DNA of 28,655 nucleotides from Verrucomicrobiaceae bacterium UBA2429 (GTDB taxonomy: Bacteria; Verrucomicrobiota; Verrucomicrobiia; Verrucomicrobiales; Verrucomicrobiaceae): assembly GCA_002343505.1 (NCBI GenBank), contig DDQZ01000018.1, forward strand, positions 1 through 28,655, written 5' to 3'. The translations under genes and the position numbers were made by a program. Of the stretch, positions 6,303 to 15,700 are shown one piece after another (the stretch's first letter is position 1; each line of letters starts with the position of its first letter). The notes below the pieces were generated by a model that ran no database searches, had not been told where the DNA came from, and saw nothing but the letters and a program-made list of their open reading frames with translations.

Positions 6303-7816
6303 GCTCCCAAAGAAGTTGGTGCCAAGGCTTCAGCCGATACTTCAAACTCGCGCTCCTCCTGCCGCTCTCCCTCTCCGCCATTGAGCCGGGCTATGAAGCG
6401 CTCGATCTCTACACGGCCTCATCCCCGTCCAGCTCGCGCGACACGACGTGGAAACCCGGCGATGGCGTCACGCTCGAAGTCAGCGGCATGGCATGGATCG
6501 GCCCGGATCGTCTCGGTGTCACCGTGCGCAAGGGCGAGGTTTGGTTTCTGGATGGCGTGCTCGGTGAGGATCCCTCCAAGATCACCTACCACCGCTTTGC
6601 CTCCGGTCTGCATGAGCCGCTCGGGCTGCTGCAAGACGGCGATGCCTGTCTGGTGGCCCAGCGCGCGGAAGTGACGCGCCTGCGCGACACGGATGGCGAT
6701 GGTCTGGCGGACGAATACCTCACCTATGCGCGCGGATGGAATGTCACCGGCAACTACCACGCCTACACCTACGGCCCCGAGCGCGACGGCGAAGGCCGCC
6801 TTTGGATCACCGCGAATCTCGGCATGGGCGAGCGCGCCAACAACAAGCTGCCATGGCACGGCTGGGCCATGCTGGCTGATGGCAAAGGCGGCGTCATCCC
6901 CATGGCGGCGGGTCTGCGCAGCCCTTGCGGATTGGGCGCGAACTTGGAGGGCGACATGTTTGTCACGGACCAACAAGGCACCTGGGTGGCCGCCACGCCG
7001 GTGCATCATCTGCGCAAAGGCGTCTTTTACACCAACCAGGAAGCGCTGCCCACGCTCGACCACCCTGACTCTCCGATCAAACTCACCTCCCCGCTGCCCA
7101 AGGACTGCGCTTATCCCGATGCCCTGCGCGCAGCACCAGTCATGGCTCCGGCCACGGTCTGGCTGCCATACAACAAAATGGGCCGCAGCGGCACCGACAT
7201 CCAGGTCATTGACCAGAAGGGCAGGTTCGGCCCCTTTGACGGCCAGCTCCTCGTGGGCGAGTTCACGAACTCCGCCATCAGCCGCGTGTTTTTGGAAAAG
7301 GTCGGCGGCGAGTATCAAGGCGCCTGCTTTCCTTTTCTCAGCGGATTCCCCGCCGCCGTCGTGCGCATGGCCTTCGCGCCGGATGGCAGCCTGTTTGTCG
7401 GCATGACCAACCGCGGCTGGTCCTCCCTCGGCAACCGCAGCTACGGCATCACCCGCGTGCGGCAAAAGGGTGCCATCCCCTTTTCCATCTGCGAGATGCG
7501 CGCGAGGCCGGACGGCTTCGAACTCGCTCTCACCGAGCCCGCCGACCCCGCCACCGCCGCGAGTCCGGCCAGTTACACGCTGGAGAGCTTCACCTACACC
7601 TACTCGGGCGCCTACGGCAGCGACGAGATCGAAAAGCGCCCGCACACCATCGAGTCCGCCGCCGTCTCGCCCGACGGCCTCACCGTGCGCCTCAAAGTCG
7701 CCGGATTGCGCGAGCTTTATGTCCACGAGCTGCGCGCTTCCGGCCTGCGCTCGAAGCAAGGCGCGCCTCTGCTTTTCCCGGACGCCTACTACACGCTGAA
7801 CAAGATTCCTCGCTGA
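6299..7816 (+). CDS. Exported beta-propeller (sorbosone/glucose dehydrogenase-like) protein
   Basis: This protein of about 505 residues has a signal peptide (core LALLLPLSLSA) followed by a repeated propeller: GVTLEVSGMAWIGPDRLGV, FASGLHEPLGLL, a Ca-loop-like RDTDGDGLADEY, GLRSPCGLGANLEGDMFVTD, and MAFAPDGSLFVGMTNRG. This pattern is shared with soluble PQQ-type sugar dehydrogenases and their many uncharacterised relatives in this phylum. I cannot confirm cofactor residues, so enzymatic oxidation is inference. An Ig-like domain seems to fill the last 110 residues. Start options are ATG 6293 and ATG 6299; 6299 gives the ATGA overlap with the cytochrome stop typical of coupled genes. The region before the signal core (6315-6335) is a repeat-derived word. 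It probably feeds electrons to the multiheme cytochrome before it. Confidence 0.8.
   Translation: MSSQRSWCQGFSRYFKLALLLPLSLSAIEPGYEALDLYTASSPSSSRDTTWKPGDGVTLEVSGMAWIGPDRLGVTVRKGEVWFLDGVLGEDPSKITYHRFASGLHEPLGLLQDGDACLVAQRAEVTRLRDTDGDGLADEYLTYARGWNVTGNYHAYTYGPERDGEGRLWITANLGMGERANNKLPWHGWAMLADGKGGVIPMAAGLRSPCGLGANLEGDMFVTDQQGTWVAATPVHHLRKGVFYTNQEALPTLDHPDSPIKLTSPLPKDCAYPDALRAAPVMAPATVWLPYNKMGRSGTDIQVIDQKGRFGPFDGQLLVGEFTNSAISRVFLEKVGGEYQGACFPFLSGFPAAVVRMAFAPDGSLFVGMTNRGWSSLGNRSYGITRVRQKGAIPFSICEMRARPDGFELALTEPADPATAASPASYTLESFTYTYSGAYGSDEIEKRPHTIESAAVSPDGLTVRLKVAGLRELYVHELRASGLRSKQGAPLLFPDAYYTLNKIPR
6315..6335. repeat. Short repeat, family B, copy 2, inside a signal-peptide coding region
   Basis: GTTGGTGCCAAGGCTTCAGC matches the word at 4036 except at three positions. 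It is read in frame as the polar N-terminal region (about SWCQGFS) just before the hydrophobic core of the propeller protein's signal peptide. Confidence 0.5.
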
Positions 7817-7905
7817 GTTTCATTTTCGCCAGGCATCCACGGGCCGAAACAAAATCAAAAACGCTGTTACACTGTGTCCGCGTCCTGGAAAGATAGGGCG
7901 CACAC
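7817..7905 (+). promoter_or_regulatory. Leader of the sigma/anti-sigma/hydrolase operon
   Basis: This 89-base gap contains a markedly A/T-rich stretch (about 7850-7868, AACAAAATCAAAAACG) in a GC-rich setting, then a small palindrome ACACTGTGT at 7869-7877. It should hold the promoter of the four-gene operon that starts at 7906. I cannot assign -35 and -10 boxes with confidence. If the operon's own sigma factor drives it, as is usual for this class, the motif should recur upstream of other targets in the genome. Confidence 0.3.
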
Positions 7906-8436
7906 ATGCTCTCCGACGCGCAGCAGGAACTTTTCACCCGACTCTGGACTTCGGTCCAGCCGGCGGTTTCTGGCTACATTCACGCGCTGGTCCGGGACGA
8001 CCCGGTCGCGGACGACCTGACCCAGGAAACCGCGCTGGCCTTGCTGCGCACCTTTTCCTCTTACGACCCGCAGCGCCCCTTTCTGCCTTGGGCGCTGAAC
8101 ACGGCCAAATTCCAGATTCTCGGACATCGCCGGGACGAGGCCCGTTGCAAGGTGCTCTTCGACGATGATCTGCTGGATCGCATCACGGAGAACTGGAGCG
8201 AGGCCGCGCCGCAAATCAGCGGCGAGCAGGCGGCGCTTGGCGAGTGCCTCGAAACACTGGCGCCGCACGCCCGCAAACTGCTGCGCCTGCGCTACGACGA
8301 GGCCCTGGACTCGACCCAGATCGCGCGCCATCTCGCCACCACTGCCGCGGCGGTGCGGATGGCTCTGCAGCGCGTGCGTGAACAACTGCGCATCTGCGTG
8401 GAGCGTCGTCTGCAAACAAGAGGAGGTGTCGCATGA
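7906..8436 (+). CDS. ECF-type sigma-70 factor (Rhodopirellula/Verrucomicrobium type)
   Basis: This complete small sigma factor has 176 residues. Region 2 is seen in YIHALVRDDPVADDLTQETALALL (about 24-47) and RPFLPWALNTAKFQILGHRR (about 56-75). Region 4 with its HTH is ALDSTQIARHLATTAAAVR (about 131-149), followed by MALQRVREQLRICVERRL. It directs RNA polymerase to a specific set of promoters and is normally held inactive by the membrane anti-sigma factor encoded next door. Its stop overlaps that gene's ATG (ATGA at 8433-8436), so the two are probably made in balance. Genes 3 and 4 of the operon are the likely targets, along with the operon itself. Unlike the sigma-factor remnant at 412, both regions 2 and 4 are present. 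Confidence 0.88.
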   Translation: MLSDAQQELFTRLWTSVQPAVSGYIHALVRDDPVADDLTQETALALLRTFSSYDPQRPFLPWALNTAKFQILGHRRDEARCKVLFDDDLLDRITENWSEAAPQISGEQAALGECLETLAPHARKLLRLRYDEALDSTQIARHLATTAAAVRMALQRVREQLRICVERRLQTRGGVA

Positions 8437-9974
8437 ACCGCCAGGACGAACTGTTCGCCGCCTACCTTGATGGAACGATCACTGCGGCGGATGAAAGAGA
8501 ACTGGCCGCGTGGATGGCCGGCAGCGCTGAACACGCCCGCGCTTTCGTTGAAGCCTGCCTGCGCGAGCAGCAACTCACCGCCGCAGTGCGCGCCTCCGCT
8601 CGGCGGCGTTCTGTTGAAATCGTTCACCAGAGGGCGGCAGAGCCGCCGCAATCTTCACGTCGCTCCAAGGCTTTCCGCCGTCTTCTGCCTCTGGCGGCTG
8701 CCGCTGCTGTCGTGGCCGGTTGGATGGGATGGCAGGTCTGGAATCCACCGCCGGTCGCCGCATATCTCAGCGGCCGTCTCGGTGGTGTGACGGTGGAGCG
8801 CGCTGGTGAGAAGCTTCCCGCGAACGAGCACCAACCGCTCTCCGAGGGCGACCTCATTCAAACCCGGACCGGCGGCGCTATCGTGAGTTTTGCCGGCGAA
8901 GACACGCGCTTCGACCTGGGCGCCGACGCGCGGGTGCGGGTGCGCTCTTTGCGCGGGCGCAAGGAATTCCAATTGCTCAGCGGCACGGTGAGCGCGGAGG
9001 TGGCGCCGCAGCGCCGGGGCGCGATGCTTTGGCTCACTGATGACGCCCGCGCGGAGATCGTCGGCACCAAGTTCACCCTCGCCGCCGCAGGGTGGTTCAC
9101 CCGTCTCGATGTCACTGAAGGCGCGGTGCGTTTCGCCCGGCATGGCGACAGCAAGCCGACTCTGGTCAAAGCCGAGCAGTTCGCCGCAGCCGACGCCCAA
9201 GGCACGACGGGCGCGCGTTCCATTGATGAATTCGAGACGGCTCCGTGGAGTGTGCCTGGACGCCGCACGCCTGGATTCGAGCATGTCACCTTTCGCAGCA
9301 ACCGGCTGGACCGCGAGATCGGCGTCAATGTGATGCTGCCACCAGGTTACGACCGCGACCGTCACGGCGGCTATCCTGTGCTGTATCTGCTGCACGGCAT
9401 GAATGGCGACGAGCATAGCGAGGCGGCGCGTCTGGGAGCGGCCTTGCGCTCCGCCATGGAGGACCGGCGGCTGCCGCCCTGCCTCGTGGTCGCCCCAAAC
9501 AGCGGCCCCGCGTTTCCGCGCGAGCCGATGTTTGCCAATGTGATGGTCGCACGCGAGCTGACCCGCTTTGTGGACAGCCGTTACCCCACCCGCGCGCAGC
9601 GTGGCATGAGAGTTCTGTGCGGGCTCGGCTATGGCGCGCAGCAGGCCGTGATCCTATCCCTTTTCCACACCGATGTCTTCGCGCTCGGCTGTGCGGTGGA
9701 TGACACGCTGCGCGGCGGCAGCCCCGGCTTCCGCCGTCTCGGCATCCATCATCGCCCGCGTCCGAGAATCCAGCCGCAATTGCTTTTGCTGCACACCGAC
9801 GACCACGGCGACGACGCCCGCGCCCTGGCGGACTATCTGAATGAAACGGGCGTCGAGACCGATGTCACCGCTCTCGCCGCGCGCCATCTGGACGACGAAG
9901 CGCTGCCCACCGTGTTCGTCGAGGCCCTGGCAACGCGCCTCCAACTCCTCTGGAACCGACCCAACGCCCGATGA
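8433..9974 (+). CDS. FecR-type anti-sigma factor fused to an esterase-like domain with no nucleophile serine
   Basis: This 513-residue protein has four parts. Residues 1-80 resemble a cytoplasmic anti-sigma segment (LFAAYLDGTITAADERELA). Residues 84-100 are a membrane helix (LLPLAAAAAVVAGWMGW). Residues 112-255 are a periplasmic FecR domain (LSEGDLIQTRTGGAIVSF, and EIVGTKFTLAAAGWFTRLDV). Residues 283-513 are an esterase-D-like alpha/beta hydrolase (NVMLPPGYDRDRHGGYPVLY, then LHGMNG at 320-325). The nucleophile elbow reads CGLGYGA, so G399 (GGC at the serine place) stands where the two downstream esterase domains have Ser in GFSMGG. A histidine (H485) remains where the family keeps its catalytic His. 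The domain is thus probably a catalytically dead binding module, and I infer that it senses a substrate or product and releases the sigma factor. It overlaps both neighbours by ATGA. Confidence 0.83.
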   Translation: MNRQDELFAAYLDGTITAADERELAAWMAGSAEHARAFVEACLREQQLTAAVRASARRRSVEIVHQRAAEPPQSSRRSKAFRRLLPLAAAAAVVAGWMGWQVWNPPPVAAYLSGRLGGVTVERAGEKLPANEHQPLSEGDLIQTRTGGAIVSFAGEDTRFDLGADARVRVRSLRGRKEFQLLSGTVSAEVAPQRRGAMLWLTDDARAEIVGTKFTLAAAGWFTRLDVTEGAVRFARHGDSKPTLVKAEQFAAADAQGTTGARSIDEFETAPWSVPGRRTPGFEHVTFRSNRLDREIGVNVMLPPGYDRDRHGGYPVLYLLHGMNGDEHSEAARLGAALRSAMEDRRLPPCLVVAPNSGPAFPREPMFANVMVARELTRFVDSRYPTRAQRGMRVLCGLGYGAQQAVILSLFHTDVFALGCAVDDTLRGGSPGFRRLGIHHRPRPRIQPQLLLLHTDDHGDDARALADYLNETGVETDVTALAARHLDDEALPTVFVEALATRLQLLWNRPNAR

Positions 9975-12724
9975 AATACTCCGCCCTTTTTCACACCAGC
10001 CTGGCAGCCGCGCTGCTCATGCCCGCCTTCGGAGACGAACCCCAGCGAACACCGCGCGACCCCTCCGGCGGCATCTTTTTTTATGCCAAGGAGGGCTACG
10101 ACTCGAACACTGCGCCTGTCGCCAATCCTGACGTGCTTGGGAACTGGGTGCAGTTTTATTGGAGCGAGATCGAGAAGGAAAAGGGCCGCTACGACTGGAG
10201 CCTGATCGAGTCGCGCATGAAGCCGTGGGCGGATGCGGGGAAGAAGGTGGCGTTTCGCGTCTATTGGATCGGCAGCGGCTACTGGAAAAATCCCGCCGCG
10301 CGCACGGCCACGCCGCAATCGGTGTGGGATGACGGCGCGAAGTTCGCGAAGCACGCGGACTCGGGCACGGAGATCCCGCTGCCGTGGGATCCGATCTACC
10401 AGCGGCGCGCGCTTGCCTTTCTCACCGCGCTGGCGGAGCGCTACGACGCGAATCCCAATGTGCTCTTTTTCGACGTGACGCCCGGCGCGGAGACGAACCC
10501 GTATCGCTTCGTCGCCTTCAACCAGCGCACGCCCGAATTCAAAGATCAATATGCCGCCACGCCCGCGAGCGATGGCCGCAAATACTCCGACGAGCTGTGG
10601 CTGGCAACCGTGCGCGGGTGGATCGATGCAACGGACAGGATTTTCAAACACCTGCCGCTCGTGGTGACGCTGAATGTCGGCACGCTGAACCTCGGCGATG
10701 CGCGCAACGATTATTCCGTCGAGATCGGCCAATACGCGGTGGATCATGGCTTCTACGTCGGCCAGAACGGCCTGCACGGTGCGAGCTACATTGAGGACAG
10801 CGGGCGCAAGACAGCATTTTTGAAGTGGTCGAAACAGACACGCATCGTTTTCGAGACGCTTGGCGATGCGGGCACAAGTACTCAATACGGCAAGAAGCCG
10901 CTCGGCTCGCTGCGCGAGATCGTGGACGCGGCGAATCGCGTGAACGCGCATTACCTGCTGCCATATCCGGTGGATGTGCTCAAAGGCACGAAAGGCCAAG
11001 CGGATTACGATCCGGAGTTTGCAGCCGCATTGGCGCATGGTGCGCGCACGCTCGGCCAGGGAGGCAAAACGACGACGCAGGAGACATCGCAAGTCGTGCC
11101 GGGAAATCGTGCTCGTGATTCGGAACCGAGCTGGCTTATGCCGCCGGTCAAGGGCCCAAATCTGCATTACAAGACCTTCGACAGCAAAGCGGCGGGGCAG
11201 AAGGTGAGCTATCTGATCTATCTGCCGCCGGGCTACGAGGCATCGGGGCAGCGGCGCTATCCGGTCGTGTACTGGCTGCATGGCATCGGCGGCTCGCAGC
11301 AGGGCGTGCCCGCGATGACGGCGAGACTCACGAGCGCAATCGAAGCGGGCAAGACGCCGCCGCTGATCATGGTTTTCGTGAATGGCATGATCCGAAGCAG
11401 CTATGTGGACTCCGCCGATGGAAAAATGCCGGTGGAGACGGTGAGCATCCAGGAGCTGATCCCGCATGTCGATGCGACGTATCGCACACAAGCCACGCGC
11501 GCGGGCCGCATGATCGAGGGCTTCTCAATGGGCGGCGGCGGCGCGGCGAAATGGGGCTTCAAGCATCCCGAACTCTTCGGCTCAATCTCGATCATCGACG
11601 GCGCGCTGCACAAGCCGGATGATCCGACCGCTGGACGGCTCGCGAGCTCGTTCCAGACGATCTACGGCGGCGACCGCGCCTACTTCGAGGCCAGCAATCC
11701 GTGGAATCTCGCGCAGAAGAACGCGGACAAGGTGAAAGGCCGCACGCCGGTCCGCATCGTCACGAGCACGAAGGGGCTGGGCCCGCTCAACAAGGAGTTC
11801 AGCGGGCTGCTGACGCGCCTCGGCATCGCGCACGAGTTTCACGCCATTCCCGACGCGCCGCATTCGCCCGGACCGCTCTACGAGGGCCTCGGCGATGCCA
11901 ACTGGGCGTTTTACCAGCGCGTGTTCTCCATGAACTCGACAACTCAATACGTCGTGGCACCGCAAACGACCCTCATGGCCGCAAAACCGGCATCTTTGGC
12001 CACCAACGCTTCGAAAGGCTTCCAACTCGATGGCGAGCGCTGGACGTATCGCGACGGCGATTTCGCCATGAGCGGCATTTTGCTCAAACCGGAGGGCAGG
12101 GGACCGTTTCCGGCTGTGCTCATCAGCCACGGCCTCGGCGGCAGCGCGGAGAGTTTTGGCATGAACAAGGCGCGCGAAATGGTGAAGTGGGGCTTTGTGT
12201 GCATCGCGCCCAGTTACACGCACACCGGCGGCGCGCGCGGCGCGGCGAAGGGCGCGCCACAGCCCGCCGACTACGGCGCGAGCGAGGAAAACATCCGCCG
12301 TGCGAAGACCTGTCTCGAACTCGCGAGCCAGATACCCGAGGTGGATGCGAAACGCCTCTTTGCCTACGGCCACAGCATGGGCGGCTTTGTCACCATCGGC
12401 CTCGCCGCGTCATCGCCGGGCCTGCTGAAGGCCGCGGCGATCACCGGCAGCGGTATCGCACCGCGCGCGGGCTATCCCGCGCCTTCCACGGCGGCCGCGC
12501 AAAAAATCCGCACGCCCTTTTTGATTTTGCACGGCGCTGCGGACAATGTGGTGCGTCCAGAGCAGTCGGAGTCGCTCAAGAAAGTGCTCGATCAAAACAA
12601 AGTGCCCAACGACCGCCTCGTGGCCGATGGACAAGGCCATCCCATCGACCAAACCATGCGCGAAGAGGTCTTCCGCCTCATCCGCGAGTGGTTTACCCAA
12701 CACGATGCGCTCAAGGCGAAGTGA
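9971..12724 (+). CDS. Secreted three-domain hydrolase: glycosidase-like barrel, esterase, dienelactone-hydrolase-like
   Basis: This 917-residue protein has a signal peptide (about 1-21, LAAALLMPAFG). Residues 28-360 look like a beta-galactosidase-like TIM barrel (NWVQFYWSEIEKEKGRYDW; possible acid residues E174 in PGAETN and E295 in RIVFETLGD, not verified). Residues 394-655 are an esterase-D/feruloyl-esterase-like domain (YLIYLPPGYE, WLHGIGG, nucleophile S519 in EGFSMGGGG, probable H631 in DAPHSPG). Residues 683-917 are a dienelactone-hydrolase-like domain (LISHGLGGS, S802 in YGHSMGG, D858 in HGAADNVV, H890 in GQGHPID). Both hydrolase triads look intact. Its likely role is extracellular attack on an esterified polysaccharide or glycoside, with three cuts by one protein; the substrate is unknown. 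It is third in the operon, overlapping the anti-sigma gene by ATGA and lying 9 bases before the next gene. Confidence 0.8.
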   Translation: MKYSALFHTSLAAALLMPAFGDEPQRTPRDPSGGIFFYAKEGYDSNTAPVANPDVLGNWVQFYWSEIEKEKGRYDWSLIESRMKPWADAGKKVAFRVYWIGSGYWKNPAARTATPQSVWDDGAKFAKHADSGTEIPLPWDPIYQRRALAFLTALAERYDANPNVLFFDVTPGAETNPYRFVAFNQRTPEFKDQYAATPASDGRKYSDELWLATVRGWIDATDRIFKHLPLVVTLNVGTLNLGDARNDYSVEIGQYAVDHGFYVGQNGLHGASYIEDSGRKTAFLKWSKQTRIVFETLGDAGTSTQYGKKPLGSLREIVDAANRVNAHYLLPYPVDVLKGTKGQADYDPEFAAALAHGARTLGQGGKTTTQETSQVVPGNRARDSEPSWLMPPVKGPNLHYKTFDSKAAGQKVSYLIYLPPGYEASGQRRYPVVYWLHGIGGSQQGVPAMTARLTSAIEAGKTPPLIMVFVNGMIRSSYVDSADGKMPVETVSIQELIPHVDATYRTQATRAGRMIEGFSMGGGGAAKWGFKHPELFGSISIIDGALHKPDDPTAGRLASSFQTIYGGDRAYFEASNPWNLAQKNADKVKGRTPVRIVTSTKGLGPLNKEFSGLLTRLGIAHEFHAIPDAPHSPGPLYEGLGDANWAFYQRVFSMNSTTQYVVAPQTTLMAAKPASLATNASKGFQLDGERWTYRDGDFAMSGILLKPEGRGPFPAVLISHGLGGSAESFGMNKAREMVKWGFVCIAPSYTHTGGARGAAKGAPQPADYGASEENIRRAKTCLELASQIPEVDAKRLFAYGHSMGGFVTIGLAASSPGLLKAAAITGSGIAPRAGYPAPSTAAAQKIRTPFLILHGAADNVVRPEQSESLKKVLDQNKVPNDRLVADGQGHPIDQTMREEVFRLIREWFTQHDALKAK

Positions 12725-12733
12725 AGTGCCGCC

Positions 12734-15700
12734 ATGAAAACGCTTTTGGCCATTCTCTGCCTGTTTTTCTGCGTGCTGACGGCGCACGCGCAGACGCTGC
12801 CGGGCTTCAGCTTCAACACGGGCGACAACTCGTTCACCTACGACGACCCGGATGACGCGGGCGCGGTGGTGACGGGCTACATCCGCAAGCCGACGACGGC
12901 GGCGGCCACAGGGCAGGCGATCCTCATCTGCCATGGCAAGGGCGGCAGCGCGGCGAACTTTAATTCGCAGCACGCGGCGAATTTTGTGCAGTGGGGTTAT
13001 TACTGCATCGTGCCGCAACTCAGCCATGCGGGCGCGGGCGGCGGCACGTCGAGCAACGAGGGCTACTGCCCGGAGAACAGCCGCATCGGCCGCGCATGCC
13101 TCAAGATTCTCGCGGATGTGCCGACGGTGGACATGACGCGCGTGGCGATGTTCGGCCACAGCATGGGCGCGTATTTCACCGGCGGATTTTGTGGCGAGAA
13201 TCCATCGCCTCATCCTGCGCTGCGAGCAGCCATCCTCGGCGCTGGCGGATCGCAAGGAACGGGCGGCAGTTCCACGAACGCGCTGCCCACGCAGGCGGAG
13301 GTGGCGGGCATCACAGCGCCGATGCTGCTGTTTCACGGCACGCAGGACACGAGCTATCCGCGCTCGCAGGATTTGAAGGCCAGTCTCGACTTGCACACGG
13401 TGCCAAACCGGCTGCTGCTGTATCAAGCGGTGCCGCACGGCATCATGGATGCGAATCAGAAACGCGCGGATGTGTATTCCATCGGCCGCGCGTGGTTCAC
13501 CACGCATGGCGTGCTGTCCTTCGCGGGAAACACCGCGCCGACGATCAGCGCGCCCGCCTCCGTGACCGTGACAGCAGGTGTGGCTTCGTCGCCGGTGGCA
13601 GTGACGATTGGCGACGGCCAGACAGCGGCCAGCGCGCTGACGGTGGAGGCATTCAGCCTCGATGCGGATGTTGCTGGCACGACCACGCCGCCGGTGCCTG
13701 CGTATTCGGGCCGGCTGAACAACAGTGGCCTCGCATGGGGCGGCAGCGGCGCAAACCGCACGCTCACGATCACACCTGCGGCAGGCGTGACGGGCACGGT
13801 GGAGGTCGCGCTCGTCGTCACGGACGGGACAGCGAGCACGGGACAGCTTTCGACGGTGCATTATCTTCAAGTGACGATCACCAGCGGTGCTCCGCCGCTG
13901 ACGCTGGCCTACAACACAGGCGGCACGCGCATCAATGTGAACCGCAATGCCACGCCGGGCAGTTCTTTGACAGCGACGGGCGGCACCGCGCCCTATTCAT
14001 GGGCGCTCGTGTCGGGATCGCTGCCTGCGGGCATCACGCTGAACAGCAACGGCACGTTTTCAGGCACCAGCACGGCCTCCGGCGGCCACACGTTTCGCGC
14101 GCGGGCCACGGACACGCTGGGTGCGACGGGCGAGGCGGATTTTTCACTGTGGGTGAATGCCACGCGCCAGGGCACGGTCACGCCGATCACCTTCAACGGA
14201 CCCGTCACGGGCGCGCCGGTGACGTTCAGCCTGTATCTGCCTCCGGGCTACAGCGGCGGCAGCACGAGTTACCCGGTCATTTATCATCTGCACGGCATCG
14301 GTGGCACGCACGACGGCCCGCAGATCACCACGGTGCCTGTGAGCCATGAGGCGGCGGTGGGCGCGGGCCTCATCGAGCCGTGCATCATCGTCTTTCCCGA
14401 CGGCTACGGCGACTCGTTCTGGGCGGACGCGGTCAACGTGGTGAAGCCCGCCGAGACGAACATCATGCAGGAGATCATTCCACATCTGGAGGCGAACTAC
14501 CGCGTGCGCCCCGGCGGCAATCATCGCGTGATGCAGGGGTTCTCGATGGGCGGCTTTGGAGCGGCGAAGTTCGCGACGAAGTTCCCGGCCAGCTTCGCCT
14601 GCTGCGCGGTGTATGACGGCGCGATGCTGACGTGGACGCAGATGCAGCAGCGCCACGCGAACCAGACCGCGACCATCTTCAACAACAGCATGGCGGCCTA
14701 CAACGACCACTCCGCCTTTCACTGGGTGGTGCAAAACGCGGCCACGCTGCGCGCCTCCATGCCGTTTCGTGACGCGGTGGGCGATCTGGTGAGCGAGAAC
14801 CAGGCCTGGAAGGCCGCGCTCGACGCGCAGAGCATTCCCTCCGGCTATGTCGAAACCGGGCTGCCGCATTCGGTCGGCCCGCTGTTCGACGCGCAGGGCG
14901 CGAACATGTGGGAGTTCATCGCGGAGGCGCTGGCCGCTGGCGCTGATGATTTCACCATCAGCTTCCCCGGTGGTGGCGTGGAACTTGCGGCGAGCACCGG
15001 CGCCGCGCTGAATGTCACGCTCACTGCCAGCGGCGGCACCGCACCCTACACCTGGAGTGTCCTCAGCGGCGCGTTGCCAGCAGGTGTCACGCTCAGCAGC
15101 GCAGGCGTGTTGAGCGGCACGCCGACGGCGGCGGGCACGTTCACCTTCACCGTGCAAGTCAGCGACTCAGGCGGCGGCACGGACACGCAGCAGCTCGTTT
15201 TGACGGTGAACGCGCCGCCAGCGATCACACCTCAGGCATCGCGCGATGTGAATGGAAACATCGTCCTCGCCTGGCCGACGACCATCGGCGCATGGTATCA
15301 GGTGGAGGTCAGCGATGATTTGATGAACTGGCTGCCTCTCGGCGCGGCCGTGGCCGCCACGCAGGCGGCGATGAGTTGGACGGACAACGGCACGCTCACC
15401 GGGTCGCCACCCGCCATCGAGGACCGCCGTTTTTATCGTGTGCGCGACTTTGGCGTCTTCACGGTCAATGTGTCGGGCAACAACTTCACCTACACCAACG
15501 CGCAGCGCAGCGTGACCGGCATTTTGAGGAAACCGGCGGGTGACGGGCCATTCCCCGCCGTCGTCATCAACCACGGCACTGGCGGCAGCGCGGGCGGTTA
15601 TGCTGGAGCGCGCGCCACGGAGATGCTGCCCTGGGGGCTCGTCTGCATCGGCGCGGACCTGACTCATCAGGATACGGGCGCGCCGGAGGCGGAGACGGGG

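Noticed and set aside
9833..11491. A 552-codon open frame on the minus strand
   Set aside because: It is antisense to the glycosidase/esterase fusion; the protein is Arg/His-rich with no conserved pattern.
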